Below the pieces are notes generated by a model. The model saw only the letters and a program-made list of their open reading frames with translations. It ran no database searches and was not told the origin of the DNA. A program made the translations under genes and the position numbers. Shown here one piece after another: positions 29,339-38,017 of a DNA stretch of 60,086 nt (position 1 is its first letter; the number at the start of each line of letters is the position of its first letter). The stretch is from the NCBI RefSeq assembly GCF_001695835.1, contig NZ_MBSO01000039.1:1-60086 (forward strand), written 5' to 3'. The DNA comes from Ensifer sp. LC11. GTDB lineage: Bacteria > Pseudomonadota > Alphaproteobacteria > Rhizobiales > Rhizobiaceae.

Positions 29339-31228
29339 ATGGCAAATGTCGCGACAGCGGACGACGTAAAAACGCGTCCGATGACCGGCGAGGAGAAGAA
29401 GGTCATCTTCGCCTCGTCGCTCGGTACCGTCTTTGAATGGTACGATTTCTATCTCTACGGTTCGCTCGCCGTTTACATCGGCGCAACCTTCTTCAGCTCC
29501 TACCCGGAAACGACGCGAAACATCTTCGCGCTTCTGGCCTTTGCCGCGGGCTTCCTGGTACGCCCCTTCGGCGCACTGGTCTTCGGTCGCCTCGGTGACC
29601 TCGTCGGCCGTAAATACACCTTCCTCGTGACGATCCTGATCATGGGTCTGTCGACCTTCCTGGTCGGCATCCTGCCCGGCGCTGCCTCGATCGGCATTGC
29701 CGCCCCGATCCTGCTCATCGTCTTGCGCATGCTGCAGGGTCTGGCGCTCGGCGGCGAGTATGGTGGTGCCGCGACCTATGTCGCAGAACACGCGCCGAAT
29801 GGTCGCCGCGGCTACTTCACCTCATGGATCCAGACGACCGCAACGCTCGGTCTGTTCCTGTCGCTGGTGGTGATCCTGCTCGTGCAGTTTGCGCTCGGCA
29901 AGGAAGCCTTTGCTGCCTGGGGCTGGCGCATTCCGTTCCTGCTGTCGTGCGTGCTCCTCGGTATCTCGGTCTGGATTCGTCTGAAGATGAACGAATCGCC
30001 GGCCTTCAAGAAGATGAAGGAAGAGGGCAAGGGCTCCAAGGCACCGCTGTCGGAAGCCTTCGGCCAATGGAAGAACGCCAAGATCGCGCTGCTCGCGCTG
30101 TTCGGTGCCGTCGTTGGCCAGGCCGTCGTCTGGTACTCCGGCCAGTTCTACGCGCTGTTCTTCCTGACCGGCGTGCTCAAGGTGGACGGTCAGTCGGCCA
30201 ACATCATGGTCGCCGTTTCGCTTTTGATCGGCACGGGCTTCTTCGTGCTCTTCGGTTGGCTTTCCGACAAGATCGGCCGCAAGCCGATCATCATGGCCGG
30301 CCTTTTGCTTGCCATGCTGACCTACTTCCCGCTGTTCAAGGCGCTGACCTGGGCCGGCAACCCGGCACTCGCACAGGCTCAGGCGACCGTTCGTGCAACG
30401 GTGACCGCGGCCCCGGGCGACTGCAAATTCCAGTTCAACCCGACCGGTACCGCGAAATTCACGACCTCGTGCGATATCGCAACCGCGTTTCTCACCAAGA
30501 ACTCGGTTCCCTATGACGTTGTGACGACGGCTGCTGCCGGCACGGCCGCAACGGTCAAGGTCGGCGAAACCACGATCAACAGCTACGATGCGATCGCCGC
30601 AGGCGATGGCGCCAAGGCTGCCAACGGTGCCTTCGAAAAGCAGGTCAACACGGCACTTCACCATGCCGGCTACCCGCTGGTTCGTGGCGCGGCCAAGGTT
30701 GCGGAATCGAAGCTCGACGGCTTCGTTGCCGCAAACCCGGAACTGTCGCTCGATGCGGCCGCCGTCCGCGGCGGCGAAAAGACCATGGTTCCGGCCGAAA
30801 AGCTCATCGCCGACAAGCTGCTGACGAAGGATGAAGTCGGAGCTGCCACCGAAATGGCCGTCTACACGATTGCCGGCGGCGGAACCTACGCGATGGTGGC
30901 GGATCCCGCCAACGTCAACTGGACGACGATCATCGCCGTTCTGACCGTACTCGTCATCTACGTGACTATGGTCTACGGCCCGATCGCCGCGCTGCTGGTG
31001 GAACTCTTCCCGACCCGCATCCGTTACACCGGGATGTCGCTGCCCTACCATATCGGCAACGGCTGGTTCGGCGGTCTGCTTCCGGCAACGGCATTCGCGA
31101 TGAGTGCTGCCCAGGGCGATATCTATTACGGCCTCTGGTACCCGATCGTCTTTGCAGGCATCACGCTGGTCATCGGCATGCTGTTCCTGCCGGAAACCAA
31201 GGATCGCGACATCCACGCGATGGACTAA
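29339..31228 (+). CDS. MHS-type MFS transporter with a large inserted domain
   Basis: 629 residues. The first ~335 and last ~105 residues form a metabolite:H+ symporter: SLGTVFEWYDFYLYGSLA, FLVRPFGALVFGRLGDLVGRKYTF and RMLQGLALGGEYGGAATYVAEHAP are classic MHS signatures, and the C-terminus returns with LFPTRIRYTGMSLPYHIGNG. Between them residues ~338-525 form an extra soluble segment, Ala/Thr-rich with two cysteines (Cys362, Cys378), not present in normal ~440-residue members. The ATG at 29339 has GGAGGA upstream. The substrate is probably a carboxylate or similar small solute, but is unproven. Confidence 0.87.
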   Translation: MANVATADDVKTRPMTGEEKKVIFASSLGTVFEWYDFYLYGSLAVYIGATFFSSYPETTRNIFALLAFAAGFLVRPFGALVFGRLGDLVGRKYTFLVTILIMGLSTFLVGILPGAASIGIAAPILLIVLRMLQGLALGGEYGGAATYVAEHAPNGRRGYFTSWIQTTATLGLFLSLVVILLVQFALGKEAFAAWGWRIPFLLSCVLLGISVWIRLKMNESPAFKKMKEEGKGSKAPLSEAFGQWKNAKIALLALFGAVVGQAVVWYSGQFYALFFLTGVLKVDGQSANIMVAVSLLIGTGFFVLFGWLSDKIGRKPIIMAGLLLAMLTYFPLFKALTWAGNPALAQAQATVRATVTAAPGDCKFQFNPTGTAKFTTSCDIATAFLTKNSVPYDVVTTAAAGTAATVKVGETTINSYDAIAAGDGAKAANGAFEKQVNTALHHAGYPLVRGAAKVAESKLDGFVAANPELSLDAAAVRGGEKTMVPAEKLIADKLLTKDEVGAATEMAVYTIAGGGTYAMVADPANVNWTTIIAVLTVLVIYVTMVYGPIAALLVELFPTRIRYTGMSLPYHIGNGWFGGLLPATAFAMSAAQGDIYYGLWYPIVFAGITLVIGMLFLPETKDRDIHAMD

Positions 31229-31318
31229 CGTTTGAAGTGGTGCGGTTCCGGGAAAACCAGTCCCGTTTTTCCCGGAACCGATCAAATTCTTCCCCGAGCT
31301 ATCACGGCTCTCCTGACT

Positions 31319-31347
31319 CCGGCGCGGTCTTCCGCGCCGGCTTTTTT
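31319..31347 (+). terminator. Terminator of the MHS transporter gene
   Basis: CCGGCGCGG, loop TCTT, CCGCGCCGG is a 9-bp perfect stem followed by C and six Ts. The T-run overlaps the stop codon of the convergent PAP2 gene. Confidence 0.85.
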
Positions 31348-32038
31348 ATTCGCGGGGACCGCCGCGTTCCACCAGTGGCCATCCGCCTGGACCCAGGTCG
31401 AACAATCGGCCGTACTTGGCGAAGAGAAACGCCGTCATCACGGCTGACCAAAGGCCGAGCAGCAGCCCGGCGGCGACGTCGCTTGGGTAGTGCGCGCCGA
31501 CGACGACGCGGGAAACGCCGATCGTCAGCGCCAGGACGAGGAAGAGCGGTCTGAGCTTCGGCAACAGCATGGCGAAGACGCCGAAAAAGGCACCGGCGGC
31601 AGTCGAATGGCCGGATGGAAAGCTCTCGTAGAGATCGGTGGTCGCAAACGGCGTCAGACTGTAGGCGCCAAGCTCGGCGAAGAGTTCCGGTCGGGCCCGG
31701 CCAAAGAGAAACTTCAGCGTATGGACCAATGCGCTGGCGGTGCCGATCGTCAGAAGGAAATAGGCGGCAAGATCACGGGCTGTGCGCGCCTTGCGCTGCA
31801 GCGGGGCCTGGCTTGCCGCCCGGCGCAGGACGAAAGCGACAGCAAGAACACCGCCGGAAAGGTAGATCATCCAGCCGAACGTGCCGAAGTCGGTGATCAT
31901 CTCGTTGAAGTCGATGATGCTGTCCGGCAAGCCCTGCGCCCTTTGGGACAGGAACGGATCGAGCGGGATGAGAGCGAACACGAGGATGAGTGTCGTCAGC
32001 ACGATCCATCCGGTGGCCGCAAGGGGGCGGTTCATCAT
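31346..32038 (-). CDS. PAP2-family membrane phosphatase
   Basis: About 230 residues with an N-terminal membrane anchor (IVLTTLILVFALIPLDPF) and roughly six helices. The acid-phosphatase motifs are visible: KFLFGRARP (motif 1), ESFPSGHSTAAGAFFGVF (motif 2, catalytic His) and SRVVVGAHYPSDVAAGLLLG (motif 3). Such enzymes dephosphorylate lipid phosphates or undecaprenyl-PP in the membrane. The start is one of two adjacent ATGs at 32038/32035, next to GGACGGAGA. An open frame continues upstream but is rejected because the membrane anchor begins here. Confidence 0.87.
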   Translation of the reverse strand: MMNRPLAATGWIVLTTLILVFALIPLDPFLSQRAQGLPDSIIDFNEMITDFGTFGWMIYLSGGVLAVAFVLRRAASQAPLQRKARTARDLAAYFLLTIGTASALVHTLKFLFGRARPELFAELGAYSLTPFATTDLYESFPSGHSTAAGAFFGVFAMLLPKLRPLFLVLALTIGVSRVVVGAHYPSDVAAGLLLGLWSAVMTAFLFAKYGRLFDLGPGGWPLVERGGPRE

Positions 32039-32155
32039 TCTCCGTCCTGCCGCCGTGCATCGTGGCTTGCGGCAATCGCTTTCTGTTGGACGGCGTAGAC
32101 CGTCTTCTCTGCCCGATGTGTCGGTTCTTTTGGCAATTTCAAGGCCGCGAAACGC

Positions 32156-32185
32156 AAAACCCCTCCGGCGGTGATCCGGAGGGGG
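32156..32185 (-). terminator. leuB terminator
   Basis: CCCCTCCGG (32160-32168) and CCGGAGGGG (32176-32184) form a 9-bp stem around a 7-nt loop. The plus strand has AAAA just before it, so the minus-strand transcript ends in TTTT. It lies 55 bp beyond the leuB stop. Confidence 0.8.
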
Positions 32186-32239
32186 TGTTTTCACGGTACC
32201 GGCGGGCGTCGGCGTGACGCCTTCAGGGGCGTCCGTCGC

Positions 32240-33352
32240 TCAGGCCGACAGCGCCTTGAATTCGGCAAGGATGGCGTCGCCCATCTCGGATGTGCCGACC
32301 TTCTGCGCCCCTTCGGCCATGATGTCGCCGGTGCGGATGCCCTGGTCGAGCACGGCGGCGATCGCCTTTTCGAGATTGTCGGCTTCCGTCACCAGGTTGA
32401 AGGAATAACGCAGGCACATCGCAAACGAGGCGATCATCGCGATCGGGTTGGCAATGCCCTTGCCGGCAATGTCGGGGGCCGAGCCATGCACCGGCTCGTA
32501 GAGCGCCTTGCGCTTGCCGGTGACACCATCCGGGGCGCCGAGCGAGGCCGACGGCAGCATGCCGAGCGAACCGGTGAGCATCGCCGCCACGTCCGACAGC
32601 ATGTCGCCGAACAGGTTGTCGGTGACGATGACGTCGAACTGCTTGGGCTGACGCACCAGCTGCATGCCGCCGGCATCGGCCAGCATGTGCTCGAGCTGGA
32701 CGTCGGCATATTTCGCCTTGTGCGTCTCGGTCACCACCTGGTTCCACAAGACGCCCGACTTCATGACGTTGCGCTTTTCCATCGAGCAGACGCGGTTCTG
32801 CCGGGTGCGGGCGAGCTCGAAGGCGACGCCGGCGATGCGTTCGATCTCGTAGGTGTCGTAGACCTGGGTGTCGATGCCGCGCTTCTGGCCGTTGCCGAGA
32901 TCGATGATCTGCTTCGGTTCGCCGAAATAGACGCCGCCGGTGAGTTCACGCACGATCAGGATGTCGAGGCCTTCGACCAGTTCTGGCTTCAGCGACGAGG
33001 CGGCCGCCAGCGCCGGATAGCAGATCGCCGGACGCAGGTTGGCGAACAGTTCGAGATCCTTGCGCAGCCGCAACAGCCCGGCTTCCGGACGGACCTCGTA
33101 GGGCACCGCATCCCACTTCGGACCGCCGACGGCGCCAAACAGCACCGCATCGGCGGCAAGCGCCTTTTCCATGTCCGCTTCCGAGATCGCCTGGCCGTGG
33201 GCGTCATAGGCCGAACCGCCGACCAGGCCCTCGTCGGTCACGAAGCCGGCGCCAAGCTCGGCATTCATGTAGGCGATGATCTTGCGGACTTCCGCCATGG
33301 CTTCCGGGCCGATGCCGTCGCCGGGCAGAAGGAAGAGGTTGCGCACAGTCAT
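32240..33352 (-). CDS. leuB: 3-Isopropylmalate dehydrogenase
   Basis: A 370-residue NAD-dependent enzyme of leucine synthesis, converting 3-isopropylmalate to 2-oxoisocaproate. [13 protein letters not shown] is the N-terminal motif, [10 protein letters not shown] and the catalytic Tyr region follow, and [20 protein letters not shown] is the NAD-site signature. AAGGA precedes the ATG. A very long hairpin lies immediately upstream in the leader. leuC and leuD are not in this window. Confidence 0.97.
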   Translation of the reverse strand: MTVRNLFLLPGDGIGPEAMAEVRKIIAYMNAELGAGFVTDEGLVGGSAYDAHGQAISEADMEKALAADAVLFGAVGGPKWDAVPYEVRPEAGLLRLRKDLELFANLRPAICYPALAAASSLKPELVEGLDILIVRELTGGVYFGEPKQIIDLGNGQKRGIDTQVYDTYEIERIAGVAFELARTRQNRVCSMEKRNVMKSGVLWNQVVTETHKAKYADVQLEHMLADAGGMQLVRQPKQFDVIVTDNLFGDMLSDVAAMLTGSLGMLPSASLGAPDGVTGKRKALYEPVHGSAPDIAGKGIANPIAMIASFAMCLRYSFNLVTEADNLEKAIAAVLDQGIRTGDIMAEGAQKVGTSEMGDAILAEFKALSA

Positions 33353-33379
33353 GGAAAGTCCTTCTCGCGGGGGAAAACC

Positions 33380-33427
33380 GGCTGCATGTTTCCTGAAATC
33401 GCAGTCGATTTAAGGAAACATGCAGCC
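33380..33427 (-). promoter_or_regulatory. Long hairpin in the leuB leader
   Basis: A 15-bp perfect arm (GGCTGCATGTTTCCT at 33380-33394 with AGGAAACATGCAGCC at 33413-33427), one G/A mismatch, and a further 6-bp arm (AAATCG with CGATTT) around the tetraloop CAGT. The total is 21 base pairs. It ends 27 nt before the leuB ATG, so it must be in the 5'-UTR or overlap the promoter. On the minus strand it is followed by GGTTTTCCCC, which would suit an attenuator. Confidence 0.6.
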
Positions 33428-33646
33428 CTCTTAAGTTCTGCAGCGGCCGCGGTGCGTCTGAACAGGCGCACGGCGCTGCCGGGCGCGTTCTAGCGCAACT
33501 TCGTATCGAGGGAAATCGGCGAAACGAAAGATTTGTGCGCGCTCGCGAGCGACGCGTTCCCGACGGAACAGCTGCGCTGCCAAGGGAGTGCCATGCTCCT
33601 TTTAAGGTCGCACCTGCCTGGTCATCGACCCTTCTAGGAGAAGAAC

Positions 33647-33778
33647 ATGCGCAATTTCGTCCACGCAGTCGCCGCACATATCTGCGCCACGGCCAAGAGC
33701 TTGATCTTTGCTGACAGGCAGGCTGGCAAGCGGCCACCCGCATCGTCATATAGCTGGCTTAGCTTTCCTCTTGACTGA
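33647..33778 (+). CDS. Candidate 43-residue small protein
   Basis: ATG at 33647 with AGGAGA (33637-33642) in ideal position, then 43 codons to a TGA at 33776. The product begins MRNFVHAVAAHICATAKS, a possible amphipathic helix, and continues with a basic, Ser/Pro-rich tail. No family is recognised. It lies between the divergent leuB leader and a LysE-type exporter. The remaining part of 33428-33825 shows only GC-rich inverted repeats and no other frame that looks coding. Confidence 0.45.
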   Translation: MRNFVHAVAAHICATAKSLIFADRQAGKRPPASSYSWLSFPLD

Positions 33779-33825
33779 ATCGGTGCCTCCGGATCGAATG
33801 CGGGCAACACAACCGGGAACCCGCC

Positions 33826-34467
33826 ATGTCCGAGACGCTGCTGATCGGAGCTTTTCTCGCTGCCCTTTCCTATGTCCTCATTCCCGGACCGGCGTTTCTG
33901 GCGCTGCTCGGCATTGGCGCTGGCCAGGGGCGCAAGGCAGGCGCCCTGTTCATGGGCGGACACCTCGCCGGTGATATCCTCTGGTCAACCCTGGCGCTGG
34001 TCGCAATTGTCGGCGCGCGCTCGGTCGGCACGACCATCTTCGATATTCTCGGGCTGTTCTGCGGTGCCTATCTCGGCTGGATCGGCTGGACGGCACTCCG
34101 TGCGAGGCCGGCCGGTGAGAACCGCGCACTCCTGACGGTCGAGCGTCCCTTGCGCCGTGGACTGATCTTCGGGCTCACCAATCCCAAGGGCTATCCGGTG
34201 GCGCTCGCAACCTTCACCGCCCTGCTTGCCAGCTCGGCCAACGCGCTCGAATTCGACGCCCTGCCGGCGCTGCTTGGCGTTTCGCTCATCGGCTTTCTCG
34301 TTGCCGACCTGATCCTGATCATCGTCATCGGCACCTCTGTGGTGCGGCGTTTCTACCGACGCCACGAACTGGCGATCGTCAGGCTCTCCGGTCTCCTGTT
34401 CATGGGCTTCGCCGTTCAGGCGATCTGGCACGCTGCGCCCGGTCTTCTCGGCCTGCGCAAACCTTGA
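33826..34467 (+). CDS. LysE/RhtB-family amino-acid exporter
   Basis: A 213-residue inner-membrane protein with about six helices. The N-terminus LSYVLIPGPAFLALLGIGAGQGRKAG carries the family P-G-P motif and the R-x-A-G loop, and GLIFGLTNPKGYPVAL matches the N-P-K segment. Such proteins export amino acids or homoserine lactone-type compounds. The substrate cannot be told. It is 107 bp upstream of the peptidase gene on the same strand. Confidence 0.88.
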   Translation: MSETLLIGAFLAALSYVLIPGPAFLALLGIGAGQGRKAGALFMGGHLAGDILWSTLALVAIVGARSVGTTIFDILGLFCGAYLGWIGWTALRARPAGENRALLTVERPLRRGLIFGLTNPKGYPVALATFTALLASSANALEFDALPALLGVSLIGFLVADLILIIVIGTSVVRRFYRRHELAIVRLSGLLFMGFAVQAIWHAAPGLLGLRKP

Positions 34468-34573
34468 AGCCCTCCCTGCCGGCAACCACCTTCATTTTCG
34501 CCGCTTCCTGATGTCATGGGTCAGCGGCGCCCCTCCCCGGCCCCACGCCGGACCGCATGCGAAAGGATTTCTG

Positions 34574-36637
34574 ATGACCACCAGCACCCCGCTCAATCCC
34601 GCACTTACGTCATGGACAGGCCACGAGGGTCTGCCGCGTTTCGATCTGGTGAAGGACGAGGATTTCGCGCCGGCATTCGAGGCGGCTTTCAAAGAGCATG
34701 AGGCGGAGATCGACGCGATTGCCGAAAATTCCGCCGCTCCGACCTTCGAGAACACCGTCGTTGCTCTCGAAATCGCCGGCGATGCACTTTCGCGTGTATC
34801 CTCGATCTTCTGGAACAAGGCCGGGGCCGACACCAACGAGACGATCCAGGCGCTGGAGCGCGAGATCGCGCCAAAGATGTCGCGGCATTATTCCAAGATC
34901 GGCATGAACGCGGCGCTGTTCAAGCGTATCGACACGCTGTGGGAAGCACGCGAAACGCTTGGCCTCGATCTCGAAGCGACCCGCGTGCTGGAACGGCACT
35001 GGAAGGGTTTCGTCAAATCCGGCGCCAAGCTTGCGAAGCCCGAGCAGGAGCGACTGGCGGCAATCAACGAGAAACTCGCGGGCATCGGTGCCAAGTTCGG
35101 CCAGAACGTGCTTGCCGACGAAAAGAACTGGGTGCTGTTCCTGGAAAGTGAGGAGCAGCTCGCCGGTCTGCCTGATTTCCTGCGCGACGCGATGGCTGCG
35201 GTGGCCGAGGATCGGGGCCAGAAGGGCAAATATGCCGTCACCCTGTCGCGCTCGATTATCGAGCCGTTCCTGACCTTCTCGGACAATCGCGAAATCAGGG
35301 AACAGGCTTTCCGCGCCTGGATCGCGCGCGGCGAGAACGGCGGTGACACCGACAATCGCGGGCTTATAGCCGAGATGCTGGCCCTTCGGGCGGAAAAGGC
35401 GAAGCTGCTCGGTTATGAAAACTTCGCTTCGCTGAAGCTCGACGACACCATGGCGAAGACGCCGGCAGCCGTGAACGGTCTGCTGATGCAGGTCTGGGAA
35501 AAGGCCGTTAGCCGCGCCCGTGAGGAAGAGGCCGAGCTTGCACGGCTCGTTGCCGCAGAGGGGCGCAACCACGACGTCATGCCGTGGGACTGGCGCCATT
35601 ACGCGGAAAAGCTCCGGGCAGAGAAGTTCAATTTCTCCGAAGGCGAACTGAAGCCCTATCTGCAGCTGGAAAAGATCATCGGCGCCTGCTTCGATGTTGC
35701 CAAGCGTCTGTTCGGCATCACCGCGACGGAAAAGAAGGGTGTTGCCGGCTATCACCCCGATGTCCGGGTTTTCGAAATCAAGGACGCATCCGGCAAGCTG
35801 GTGGCGCTCTTCCTCGGCGACTATTTCGCTCGGCCGTCGAAGCGCTCTGGAGCGTGGATGAGCTCGTTCCAGTCACAGCACAAGCTCAAGCTTAAGAACG
35901 GTGCTGAAGGCGAGTTGCCGATCATTTATAACGTCTGCAACTTTGCCAAACCCGCCGAGGGCAAGCCGGCACTGCTGTCGCTTGATGATGCTCGCACCCT
36001 CTTCCACGAGTTCGGCCATGCGTTGCATGGCATGCTATCCAACGTCACCTATCCTTCCGTTTCGGGTACCGGGGTGTCGCGCGACTTCGTTGAACTGCCG
36101 TCGCAACTTTACGAACATTGGCTGACGGTGCCCGAGATCCTGAAGCGTTACGCGGTTCACTATCAGACCGGCGAAGCGATGCCTCAGGCCTTGCTCGACA
36201 AGGTGCTGGCGGCGCGAACCTTCAATTCGGGATTCGCGACTGTCGAGTTCACTTCGTCCGCGCTCGTCGACATGGCCTATCATACGGCCGAAACGGTAAC
36301 GGATCCGCTGGCGCTTGAGGCGAAGAAGCTCGCGGAGATCGGCATGCCGAAGTCGATCGTCATGCGCCACCGCAGCCCGCACTTCCTGCATGTCTTCTCC
36401 GGCGACGGCTATTCGGCGGGTTATTATTCCTACATGTGGTCGGAAGTGCTCGATGCCGATGCCTTCGCAGCCTTCGAGGAGACCGGTAACGCCTTCGATC
36501 CGGCGATGGCTGCGCGGCTCAAGGACAACATCTATTCGGTCGGCGGCTCGATCGATCCCGAGGATGCCTACAAGTCCTTCCGCGGCAAGCTGCCGAGCCC
36601 GGATGCGATGCTGGCGAAAAAGGGCCTTGCCGCCTGA
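34574..36637 (+). CDS. dcp: M3-family peptidyl-dipeptidase (Dcp-like)
   Basis: A 687-residue zinc oligopeptidase. The active site HEFGH spans His478-His482 with catalytic Glu479 in DDARTLFHEFGHALHGML, and the downstream HVFSGDGYSAGYYSYMWSEVL holds the conserved substrate-binding His/Tyr residues. It releases dipeptides from peptide C-termini, probably in the cytoplasm as no signal peptide is seen. The start at 34574 follows GAAAGGA and gives MTTSTPLNPAL; an in-frame ATG 21 codons upstream is rejected. Confidence 0.92.
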   Translation: MTTSTPLNPALTSWTGHEGLPRFDLVKDEDFAPAFEAAFKEHEAEIDAIAENSAAPTFENTVVALEIAGDALSRVSSIFWNKAGADTNETIQALEREIAPKMSRHYSKIGMNAALFKRIDTLWEARETLGLDLEATRVLERHWKGFVKSGAKLAKPEQERLAAINEKLAGIGAKFGQNVLADEKNWVLFLESEEQLAGLPDFLRDAMAAVAEDRGQKGKYAVTLSRSIIEPFLTFSDNREIREQAFRAWIARGENGGDTDNRGLIAEMLALRAEKAKLLGYENFASLKLDDTMAKTPAAVNGLLMQVWEKAVSRAREEEAELARLVAAEGRNHDVMPWDWRHYAEKLRAEKFNFSEGELKPYLQLEKIIGACFDVAKRLFGITATEKKGVAGYHPDVRVFEIKDASGKLVALFLGDYFARPSKRSGAWMSSFQSQHKLKLKNGAEGELPIIYNVCNFAKPAEGKPALLSLDDARTLFHEFGHALHGMLSNVTYPSVSGTGVSRDFVELPSQLYEHWLTVPEILKRYAVHYQTGEAMPQALLDKVLAARTFNSGFATVEFTSSALVDMAYHTAETVTDPLALEAKKLAEIGMPKSIVMRHRSPHFLHVFSGDGYSAGYYSYMWSEVLDADAFAAFEETGNAFDPAMAARLKDNIYSVGGSIDPEDAYKSFRGKLPSPDAMLAKKGLAA

Positions 36638-36667
36638 CGGCTGCTTGATGGTTGAGCATTTGATCGG

Positions 36668-37936
36668 TCACGCCATCCGGCGTGATCGGTTCGTCCAGAG
36701 GGCCTGCGCGGTTTCGCAGGCAACGTCGAAGTCATCGGCGTTGCCAAGGCTGAGCAGTGCGGCGGCGGCGGTGGTGATGACGGTTGTCTCCGTCCGCTCG
36801 TTACGTGCGGCACCGGTCCAGACCGCCTGCCAGTATTCGCGGTTGCTAAGCCCGATCCGTGGTTCAGCCGGTGGCGCTGTTCTCGCCGGCACGATGAAAT
36901 CGCAGGCCACGCCATCGGTGAGCCGAAAGAGTGTCGTCTGGCGATAGGGCGTGAACTCGGCATGGTCGCGCGTGTTGCCGAGGATCGTCAGTTGCCTGTC
37001 ACCGAGCCGCAGCGCGATGTCGCGGCTCAACGTCAGGCTCGACGGGTTGGAGACCCCGAGCAGGCTCGCCCGCGCGCCCATCGGATTGACAAGGTGGATG
37101 GCGGCGTTCAGCGGCATGCGCATCTCCATCAGCCGATAGAGTCCAAGCAAGCGATAGATCTGCGGTGATAGGGCCGAAAGCGGCAGATAGGCGATGCCTG
37201 CTGAATCGAGTGCCGTCGTCGCCGCGCCGATCGAGTTGCAGATCGGGATGCCCGCCGCACTGGCGGCGATCTCAAGCTTGTGCCGTTGTTCACTGTCCTC
37301 GCCGCAGCTGCCGCGCAGCACGACGCGGTGCCCGGCTTCAGCGAACCAGGGCGCAGTCTTCAGCTTCGGCGAAAGATAGCAGGGCCAATCGAGGTCGGCG
37401 ATGCCTTGCCGAGGGATAATGGCCCCGACGTGGCTGCGCAGTGCGCGCACGAAGCCCGCGATCACCGTGGCTGTTGGGCCGCGATAGTGCGGCACGGTCA
37501 TCAGCGCGCCGATTTGCACCGGGTCTGCCTCACCGGCGAGGATGATTGCCAGCGCGTCTTCCGCTTCGCTCTCGGCCAGCGGCCGGCTGCGGCCGGCGCC
37601 CGTGCCGATTGTGGCAATGCAGCGGGCCAGCCGCCGCTCCGGTGCCGCGTCGCTGCCGATTTCGGCAAGTTTCGCCGCAAAGGCCTCCGGCGCCGGCTCG
37701 CCCTCGAGAAGGCGGGTCGGCCGGACCGCCAGAGGCGGCGTATCGGTCAGTCCCGGCCCTTCCCAGCCGGAATGCCTGGTTTGCGCGGGCGCAGTTTGGC
37801 TCGCGCGTGCGTCGAGCAAGGCTTCGGTTTCTGCGGCAAGAGCACGCACCCGCAGCCGCAGCGCTTCGGCAAGCGGCGTCGGACGCAGCCCGTGACCGGT
37901 GCGCAGGAACAGCGGATCGGCATAGTCTTCGCGCAA
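36668..37936 (-). CDS. TrpD-like glycosyltransferase-fold protein with truncated LysR-type head
   Basis: 422 residues from a TTG start. Residues ~90-400 resemble the anthranilate phosphoribosyltransferase fold of the TrpD2/YbiB group (AEDALAIILAGEADPVQIGALM, then GIPICNSIGAATTALDSAG), without the catalytic GTGGD loop of true TrpD. The first ~45 residues (REDYADPLFLRTGHGLRPTPLAEALRLRV) are the wing of a LysR helix-turn-helix. In-frame codons upstream continue RLLGQL but reach a TGA before the recognition helices, so the first half of the DNA-binding domain is missing. It is either a degraded fusion gene or a protein that no longer binds DNA. Confidence 0.65.
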   Translation of the reverse strand: MREDYADPLFLRTGHGLRPTPLAEALRLRVRALAAETEALLDARASQTAPAQTRHSGWEGPGLTDTPPLAVRPTRLLEGEPAPEAFAAKLAEIGSDAAPERRLARCIATIGTGAGRSRPLAESEAEDALAIILAGEADPVQIGALMTVPHYRGPTATVIAGFVRALRSHVGAIIPRQGIADLDWPCYLSPKLKTAPWFAEAGHRVVLRGSCGEDSEQRHKLEIAASAAGIPICNSIGAATTALDSAGIAYLPLSALSPQIYRLLGLYRLMEMRMPLNAAIHLVNPMGARASLLGVSNPSSLTLSRDIALRLGDRQLTILGNTRDHAEFTPYRQTTLFRLTDGVACDFIVPARTAPPAEPRIGLSNREYWQAVWTGAARNERTETTVITTAAAALLSLGNADDFDVACETAQALWTNRSRRMA

Positions 37937-38017
37937 TTGGCCGAGCAGCCGGCTTGACCGCCTCCGTCGCCAATATCTAAGTGGAGTTCATTACTCAAGA
38001 TATATGCGGGGCGAAAG

